From assembly GCA_003049465.1 (NCBI GenBank), contig PYSS01000011.1, positions 427,761 through 491,760 on the forward strand: a stretch of DNA of 64,000 nt, written 5' to 3'. The position numbers and the translations under genes were made by a program. Positions 56,342 to 64,000 of the stretch are shown here, piece by piece. Position 1 is the stretch's first letter, and each line of letters opens with the position of its first letter. The notes beneath the pieces were generated by a model. That model ran no database searches and had not been told where the DNA came from. It saw only the letters and a program-made list of their open reading frames with translations. This stretch comes from Magnaporthiopsis rhizophila. Lineage: Eukaryota > Ascomycota > Sordariomycetes > Magnaporthales > Magnaporthaceae.

Positions 56342-59300
56342 ATGCACGTTGCGCGGACTGGCGGTTTTCTTATGTAGTCTCCATGATGTCGTCTCCTGTC
56401 CAGTGTTTTCGGCGAAAACCGTTCGAGTACATGGTGTCCTAGAGTGACTCCTTCAGCCGAGCTTGGGTAAGACGCTGATGTATATGGATATCGAATGCCT
56501 TGAATGTACGTCTCCTCAGGACGTTTTCGACCGGTCGGTGGGTTCGCGGATGGGCCGAGTATGAATCGAGATGTATTAGATGCATTGTTTGGGTTGTGCG
56601 CAATAGGCAAAAATGATAGCCATGCGAGCATCCAAGAATCGCGGGCAGTGCCTCGAGAAGAAAGGGAACAATAGCAATGGATGACACTCTTGATGCTGCC
56701 CTGGACTGGGTGCGCAAGCAGCCTTGGAAGAGTACGTCTATTTATTCATTGGCATCTAGCCAACGACCTTTGAGGGGTCCAACGGCCCTTCTCGCCGAGA
56801 TGGCCGCGGCCAATGCTCGGAAAAATAAATAAGGGCTTGTGGTTTGGTGGCACAGGTATAGACCGCCGGAGGTGCGGCAAGGGGTATCCAGGCTTCAAAA
56901 TAAAAGGGATAGCAGGAGAACAAACATGTATGGCACCGGTACATGAAACAGAGGTATATACCTGAGTACCTAAGCTTGTGTGGCGAGCGCAAAAAAAAAA
57001 AAAAAAAAAAAAAAGCGCATCCCGGGGAGATGAATACTTGTCTTTGGCGGTGGTCGCCGGACGCGTCAGCGGTCCTTCTTTGCTGGACGTCCATCCTTGG
57101 AGCTTGGTCGGCTGGAATGGGCCGGGCCGGAAGGCATTTGTGCGGCCTGTCTTGCACGTACATACATGCATGGGGATCATCTTTATTTTTATCTTTTGCT
57201 ATTTGCCGGGGTTGTATCCTCCACTTACCAATAGATTCCGCCGGACCGACTTCCAGCAGTCTCGGTCATAGGAGATTTTTAAATCCCCAGAGTTTTCCGA
57301 AATGCTTTGTGTCGTCAACCCTACCAGCTGGACACATAATATGTGCCACCTCAACGTAGTGGCGGCCAGGCATTACGTACGCGTGGGCAGGCGAGACAAA
57401 ATATAGCGGGGAGGGGTCGCGCAGTAATGGAGTGCCGCAGGGGCTTTTTTTTTTTTTTTTCCCCGGCTCCGGCTCCCCTTTTTTCTTTTCTTTTTTATTC
57501 CCCAGCATGGTTGCCCTACGCAATGGAGCAAACCCCGGATGCGCAAACATTTGAGCATGCATGGTGACAGGCAGGCGACCAGCCCGTCAGTCCGAGTAGC
57601 GCCCCTGCCGAAACCTAACGCGGAGCTTCGGTTTCCATGCTTGTGAATGGCTCCGCGTGCTGGGGGGGCCTGGACTTGCTGGGTTTTCCTGGCAGTAGCT
57701 TTGCCCCGCCAGTTGGCCGAGGCATGAGCAAGGCCGCCCGCCGCCGACCACCGCGCCCTTACGGAGGCTAATCGGAATCAGTTAGAATCGAGTTTGGCGG
57801 CAGCTTCCGTTTTCGTCAACACAGCCAAGCTGGAGGTGCCCGGAGTCGTGGATGGGAGCCATCCCCATGTGGGCAAAGTCGGTGCCTAACCGCTCATCCC
57901 CTCCAGAACTCCATAAAGTGTGTCACGGAAAAGCCTCGGGTTGTGGCAGTGGCATGGGGGTTGAGCAGTCTCTGTTGAAGAGGTACGTACTGCTCCTTCT
58001 AGGGGAAATGCATGCCTGCCTGCCGGGAGGATGGATGCAGGATGAGGGGTAAGGCACAGGCACGAGAAGAAGAAAAATGATAAATAATGAATTTGACGGA
58101 TTGGTAGGCGAAGCATTGGATTGTAGAGCAGACAGAATCGACCCCTCAACAAAGCCCAGCGCAGCTGCCTGAAGCCGTGACTAACGCTGCTGTGCCCCAT
58201 CGGTCCTATGCCCCATTTTGATGTGCAGTGTGCAGGGTGCATTGAGTGCTTGCTCTCCCGCTGCGTTGGCTGCCATGTTTGGCCATCCATGCTGCTGCTT
58301 TGTCACTTGTTAGTCTGGTTCTCTTTTACTCGTAGATGTCGCCAAATTCCTTCTCATTGCACGTGGCTAGGTGGTTCTTGCGGGCGCCAACTCGGAGCTG
58401 GAGAAGTGCCGCAAATTGGCGGAAGAGATGACCCAAATGGAGCAGTGAAGCTCGATTCTGTGGCATTGCCTGTCCGTCTTCCCATTTTAGAGCCCAAAAT
58501 CACTCGGCGTACAGCGTAAGCACAGAGGTGACGGTGCGGCACATCTCAATTGTGTCCCCGCTGAGAACATTTTTTTTTTCCTGACTGCCCCTGGTTATTT
58601 TCCCCTCCTAGACGGGGACTATTGGATTCGGACCCCTCTACTATTGCTTTCTTTCTTCTTCTACTTTTGTCCCAAGCGTCATCAGAGCAGCCAGACCTAC
58701 CCGCCTGTTACAGAACCCGCAACACCCGGCACTCCAAACAAACCCCACTAAAAAGAACGAGGCTCGAAGTTACCATTGCCTGGAAAAGCCTGCTCGGCCG
58801 CCCTTATTAGCCGACATTTGGTAACTTTGTAACTTTATTCGTTGCATGCCTGGTAGGTATAGATCCCCATTTACCTAGATAACTATCTTCTACTACCTCC
58901 GCAAGGTGGCTGCTTTTTTTCTTCCTGTCCTTCTTGTGCCCCTCGAGGGGTGCCGCGCGAAGAGCACATCCACTTCAAATTGATGTTGCGTCCAAATATC
59001 CGATCCATATTCGCGCACCTCCCCCACTGCAGCCGAGAGCTGTCTCAATCAAAACCGTACACTGCACCGCACCACCCCATCCACTATAGGCCCCGCCCAT
59101 TTTTCCACACTGGGGCTCCATTCAAGGAACGTGCTGGACGCCAAACCTCCGACGAAAGGAAGAAAAAAAAAAAAAAATTTACTGCCCGCACAAACCCTCG
59201 CACCCTTCTTTTGTGGGAGTGCACCAACCAGCTCGGGTGTGCTTCTTTCTCACGACCTGCACCGCACTTTTTTTTTTCTTTATTATTTTCTTTGGTGGAG

Positions 59301-60067
59301 GGAGCCCTTACTTATGGTCTCAGTAAAAGTTTCGATCCTCGATTTCCTTGTCTCGTTCGCCGTGGGACCGATTTAGGCGCTGCCTCGTGCCGCCCCTCGA
59401 CGCAGCACGCCCGCTGTCCCTCGTCGGCTGCTGAGCCTGCCTGCACGCCCGCATACGCCCTCCCACGACGGAGGACACCCAGCACTCAGTGGGATCTATT
59501 GGCGCTTTTGCGGCCTCATTTCCTCCTCACCGTTGTCGTCGCTCTCCGCGCACTCCGTATCCAGCAGTTGTTCTTGCGGGGCCACGGACTCGTCCCCTCG
59601 GCGCAGAGGGCTCCCCTCGTCTCGCACCTACCAGCTGTCTCTGCCCTCGCCTCAACCGCTCTCAGAGTCGCCCTACGGCATATCGAATACGAAACTGCCC
59701 GTCGAACTCTCTCCTAAAGACAAAGACCATTTCGCGCAACTTGGGAATCTGAGCCTGCAGTCATCGACTAGGATCGCTTAGACCATCCTGTCGCGAACCA
59801 CTTTTTCAACCTCCAGGCAGCGACTCGCTACACGTCACCGCAACGCCGCATCAATACCCTGCCGTGTTGAACTCCTCGCCCTGCGGGATCAGGCAACACC
59901 ACTGTCTTGATTGCGTAGGGGAAGACGTCTTCCTGCCTCTCCGGACACGGATTGACTGGGGAGGCGCCTGCCTGTCTGCATCCACCTGCGCCGAGCCATA
60001 AGTGGTCTTCTCGCGGGGTTTGCGAAATCTCGAATTCGCGTCCGACAATCCGTCCGAGGCGGCCCTA
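56342..60067. other. 3.7 kb spacer: SFT2 3' flank and long LARP promoter/leader
   Basis: Contains an A24 run (56991-57014), T-runs (57447-57460), scattered TAGGTA units and, from about 58560, pyrimidine-rich sequence that continues to the La-protein start. A 255-codon frame at 58950-59717 starts with GTG and has no domain; it is probably leader sequence. No RNA gene was recognised. Confidence 0.5.
56991..57014 (+). repeat. A24 homopolymer
   Basis: Unbroken run of 24 A in the SFT2-LARP spacer; it creates opposite-strand poly-Phe frames that are not genes. Confidence 0.9.
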
Positions 60068-63000
60068 ATGGCAACGACGGTAGCGAAACCTGCTGTGCCC
60101 ATCGAAACCATGGCGTCCGCCCCCGCCTTCTCGTATGCCCAGGCTGCCCGTGGTCAGGTTGTTCCTCCGACGACCTCCCAGCCGGACAATCCCGCCCCGC
60201 CCTCGAATAGCTCTCTGGGTAAGGATGACAACGCCTCCACGACGAACACGATCGCCACTTCGGCCACATCGTCTAACGCGTCCGACATTCAAGACCTGCC
60301 GAAGGCCCTGCAAGAATCAACCGACCTGTCGAATCTGAAGAATCTCGATTCCGAGCTGAGCTCTGTCGTTGGTTCCGTCGGCCTGGACTCACGCGACGAC
60401 GCTGCGTCTGCGGCCGGTTCCCAGTCCCAAGGCCCTTCCAAGGGCCCCGGTTCCTCAGCCGTGGCGTCGCAGGTTGGCGATGCCCCAGAGTTGAGGAGAC
60501 CCCGCAAGGGCAAGAAGGCCAAAAGCTCGGAGAAGGATGACGAGCAAGAAAAGGCCAAGGAGAGCTTGAAGGTCTTTGAGCCGCCAAAGGTTGAGCTTTC
60601 GGAGGCGCCAATCCCGACGGTGAACGTCTGGCACCAGCGCAAAGAAGAGCGCGCCGCGGCTACTGCAAAGCCTGCTGCAGTGGCACCAGCAAAGCCAGCG
60701 GCGGCGGCGGCCGAGACCCCTGCTGATGTGGTCAAGGCACTCGGGACCAAGAAGCCGACACCCTCTCCGGCGGACGAGCCCTCCGAGCCTGGAAATAAGA
60801 CACCATCAACAGCGGCAAACGCCCGCGCGCCGAGGAAATCTGCGGACGCTACCCGTGTCGCTCCTGCGAACGAGAATGTCGCGCGTAGAACTGCACCCCG
60901 CGGAAGCAGGATGCAGGGCAAGGATGAGAGGGCGTCCGGATCGGAGAACCCGCCCTCAGTTCAGGATGCCGCGCTGTGGCCATCCATAGAACTGGCCGCC
61001 GCCGACGAGGCCAAGAAAAAGGCCTCTGAGAAGCCCGAACAATTGGAGAAGCCGGAGAGACCCGAGGATGGTGCGGCCCCCAAACCGCGCCAGAAGAAGG
61101 AGTGGGTGGCTGTTCCCATCACGCCAACATACACCTACGAGACTCAGTTCACACACCCCAAGCAGCCGCGCACCCGCGGCGGTGGCAGGGGAGGCCGCGA
61201 GACTGGCACCGGGAGGGGAGGCCATGTTCCGCCGACCAGCGCCTCTCCAGTGGAGAAAGATACCACGACTCCGGCCGGACTCCCTTCCAAGATCGCGAGC
61301 GAGGGTCGCGAGCGCCCGAGGGATACCCCTGCTGCGGTTCCCCATCCTCGTCAGACATCACAGGCCCCAGGAGTGCCGAAACGCGGCGGGCCTGAATCAT
61401 CAACACGCGAGCCGCGCAAGACTCCGGCTGTTTCGGCAAACGACAAGCCCAAGGTCGAGTACGGTGCCACGCCGTATCCTCCGAAAGGAGGAGAGGCGCC
61501 CGCGCGCGGTCCGCGCCCCGAGGCTGGAAACGGAGAGCAGCCCCACATCGACCGCAGGAGGCAGTCTGCCGATAGGCGAGAGTCCAAGTCGCACGATCCT
61601 GCCGGTGACAACGGTAACAGTCTCCCTGTTCGTGAGTCCCGGGGCGAGCGTGGCCGAGGCGGATACCGTGGGCGCGGTGGCGCGAATCACAGCAGCGCTA
61701 GTTCCCATCACCAACCATCCAGCTTTGTGCCAAACGGTCAGCGGTACATGGGCGGCGGCAGCGCAATCAGCACGCAGCCCTTCAGCCCCACGGCGAACCA
61801 GTACCAGCCCTTCTCGGCTCATGCCAACGGAAACCGCAGGGTTCCGGCTCGTGCGCAGAGCGGGCCCTCTCACAGCGCCCAGCGGCTTCAGAATGGTGCG
61901 GCAGGTCCTGGCCGGATGCCGTCGCTACCCATCCCCGTGTCCAACCCCGAGTTCCCCCCCGTCCAGGCCTACCAGCCTGCGTACGTCAATCCTGGCTACG
62001 GCGGCGAGGACTACATTCTCCAAGGCCTGAAGCAGCAGATCGAGTACTACTTCAGCCCCGACAATCTGCTCCGGGACATTTATCTGCGCGCGAGGATGGA
62101 CTCGCAGGGATATGTGCTTCTCAAGACGATTGCCCAGTTCAAGAGGGTTCAGCAGCTTGCGCCCCGCTACGAGTTCATTCAAGCAGCCTGTGCTCAGTCT
62201 CAGGAGGTCGATTATGTTGTCGGCGATGACGGTGTCGAGCGTCTCCGCTCGCGTCGTGACATGACTCCCTTCATTTTCGACATGCAGAAGCGCGTCGACG
62301 AGAGCAGGAACAATGGTCCAACCGGCGTCGTTTACCACAACCTGGACCGCCAGCCACCGTACGGTAACGGATTCGGCCACCCCATGTACACGGCGTCTCC
62401 TACCGCCTTCCACTCCGACTTCCACCAGAACGGAGGCGAGCACGTCCACCCAATGTACGCTACCAACGGGGTTCACTTTGCACATGGTGTCGTTATGGGC
62501 GGTGACTACGCCAACGGCCTCCGCTACAATGGCGAGTCCCAACTATCGGCCAATGTTCCCGACTTCTCTCCCATCTCTCATCAGCGGCCAAGTCTGGAGG
62601 CCTTTCAGCGCTTCCAGGATGCCGACATCCCAAAGCTGAAGGTCATTCTGGATGGTAGCAGCAAGTCTTGTGCTGCTACCAACGGCACCGGCCCTGCCCC
62701 TGACGAGGGTTCGACGGCAGAGCACCTGCGCAACGGTGCTTCTGCGCCTGCGACTAGGTAAATCGGCACTGCGCCCGGTTCCGGACCTACCCTGGCTTAA
62801 CTGGTCTATTTGGTTACTGACGTCGTCGCCAGCTCGTCGGAAACCGCTGAGGCCGATCGTGCCACTCAGCCGGACAGCGCCAGCTACGCAGACTTCCATC
62901 AGAAGGCCATCGGCCAGCGCCAGGACGCCGCTCCGGGAGAGACGCCCCAAGAAATGCACAACCTCTACAAGTTCTGGCTTGACCTGCTCTCCAACACATT

Positions 63001-63217
63001 CAACGTCAAGCTGTATAGCGAATTTCGCCAGCTTGCCATCGAGGATGGCACTAAGCAGCCTGCTAATGTTGCAGGTCTGCGCTATCTGCTTGCCTTCTAC
63101 GAGGGCCTATTCAACAGCAGGCGCGCATACCCCGAAGATTTCGACGCCCACTACCAGCAGGCTAAGGGCATCGTGGATTCAATTCCTAGCATGCCCAACG
63201 GCGAGGCGCACGCCTAG
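60068..63217 (+). CDS. La-motif RNA-binding protein (LARP1/Slf1-Sro9-like)
   Basis: Join 60068-62757 and 62833-63217 (75 bp intron, GTAAAT..GCCAG, CTGAC branch), giving 1024 aa; the junction reads APATSSSETAEAD. A stop at 59999 precedes the first ATG. A second ATG at 60110 (ACCATGG context, MASAPAFSYAQAARGQ) may be preferred. The first 640 residues are disordered, with Lys/Glu, Pro and RGG-like stretches (RGGGRGGRETGTGRGG; GERGRGGYRGRGG). The La motif starts near residue 650: YILQGLKQQIEYYFSPDNLL, then YVLLKTIAQFKRVQQL. No RRM follows. The C-terminus NLYKFWLDLLSNTFNVKLYS then EFRQLAIED and GLRYLLAFYEGLF resembles a DM15 (LARP1 box) unit. Such proteins bind mRNA ends and polysomes and affect translation and mRNA stability in the cytoplasm. 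DM15 is an inference by eye. Confidence 0.9.
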
Positions 63218-64000
63218 CCCCGTGCACGGAATCGTACAACTCGAATTCACTCCTTCGCTTGAGAGGAGATCTGGTCGATAGCCGCAAGGAAATTGCAGGC
63301 ACTCTGCTGTCAACACACGCAAAAAAAGAGAAGAAAAAAAGAAGAAAAAGAAAAAAGCAACAAAAACCCAAACCAAAGATTGCATCTGCTTGTGGCATGT
63401 TCATGGGCAAGCGCGGCGCACATGATTGTACGACTGTCTCACATACCCAGACGGGCAAAGCCAAGTGAGCTGGCTTTTGACTACCGAGCTGTTCGAGTTA
63501 TCACTTTTCAGTACGCCAAATTCTGCCTAGTCGACACATCCGGCTACTTTGCTATTTGCCTGTTGAGCTGTCCTTTCGAGATCTCGAAGCTAGCAGTTCG
63601 GGCATACGCAGGAGGTTTCTTCGATAGACCTACTCCGTGGGTCATCGTGCGTACACTTTTTGTCGGATTTCTTTCTTGTTTTTTTTTCCCCAGTGTGTGG
63701 ACAGGAGCAACGAGCAAAGGGATGGCCATTTTGCTTCGACTCTATGGCTGATGATATAAAATGGCGTTCGGCGGACATTCGAGGCGATCGGGGGACGGGG
63801 AGGACTGATGCATCTTCTCAGAAGAGTCACGACCAGTCAGCCCGTGTTTAGTGACCTCGTCTTGCCGACAAGTGCTGGCCGTATAGGAGGCGGACGATCG
63901 AAATTTCGTCTAGATATGTCAGGGTTTGCAAGCGGGCGGCCCATGGGACGTTGGGCTGGATGAGGCATAAGATACGTTGGGGGTTGAGCTACGGTTGCAC
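63218..64000. other. La-protein 3' flank to window end
   Basis: Begins with 3' UTR-like DNA holding a purine-only tract (about 63321-63357, A-runs with single G). The remainder has no frame with coding character. Confidence 0.5.

Noticed and set aside
58950..59717. 255-codon plus-strand frame before the La-protein gene
   Set aside because: Starts with GTG, has a Lys run from a poly-A stretch, no domain, and lies in leader-like pyrimidine DNA.

Overview
The window is nuclear DNA from a filamentous ascomycete, most likely a Sordariomycete. Genes carry short introns (61-131 bp, except two in SFT2) with GT..AG ends and CTRAC-type branch sites. Coding third positions are strongly GC-biased, there are no operons, and the encoded proteins (Kar9, a QDE-3/Sgs1-type RecQ, Npr3, Sft2, an Osh/Kes1-type OSBP, Hsp30) are typical of Pezizomycotina. 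I cannot assign genus or species. Exon joins were made by eye from splice signals, reading phase and family similarity; no search was run.

Layout. 1-2727: 3' part of a KAR9 gene (+). 3848-9264: RecQ helicase (-), one intron. 10082-10926: BTB/POZ protein (+), one intron. 11305-11745: LSM6 (+), two introns. 12194-13304: class I SAM methyltransferase (-), two introns. 14384-16352: MFS transporter (+), three introns. 16569-18455: cytochrome P450 (-), three introns. 19147-20643: Fringe-like glycosyltransferase with a C-terminal PAN/Apple-like segment (+), one intron. 21616-23097: oxysterol-binding protein (+), two introns. 24337-25002 (or from 24202): Hsp20/Hsp30 small heat-shock protein (+). 26997-30113: large protein with a C-terminal methyltransferase-like fold (+). 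36072-40322: large C2H2 zinc-finger protein with a Zn-cluster-like cysteine motif (+), two introns. 41673-43115: ethanolamine kinase (-). 44337-47216: NPR3 (+), one intron. 48227-49834: bHLH transcription factor (-). 54876-56341: SFT2 (+), four exons, not visible as one open frame. 60068-63217: La-motif (LARP1/Slf1-like) protein (+), one intron.

Most genes are conserved housekeeping or regulatory genes: DNA repair, mRNA decay or splicing, lipid transfer, TORC1 signalling, Golgi traffic and translation control. The stretch 12.2-20.6 kb is different. A methyltransferase, MFS pump, P450 and type II membrane glycosyltransferase are packed head-to-head and tail-to-tail with short spacers, which looks like a small accessory metabolic module without a recognisable core synthase.

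Three long gene-poor stretches (30.1-36.1, 49.8-54.9 and 56.3-60.1 kb) lie upstream of regulatory genes. They hold homopolymers, simple repeats and pyrimidine-rich leader-like DNA. No tRNA, rRNA, transposon coding sequence or CRISPR was found. No single undescribed system stands out; the best leads are the 12-21 kb module, the atypical zinc-cluster protein, the C31 tract just upstream of NPR3 and the Hsp30 start-site ambiguity.
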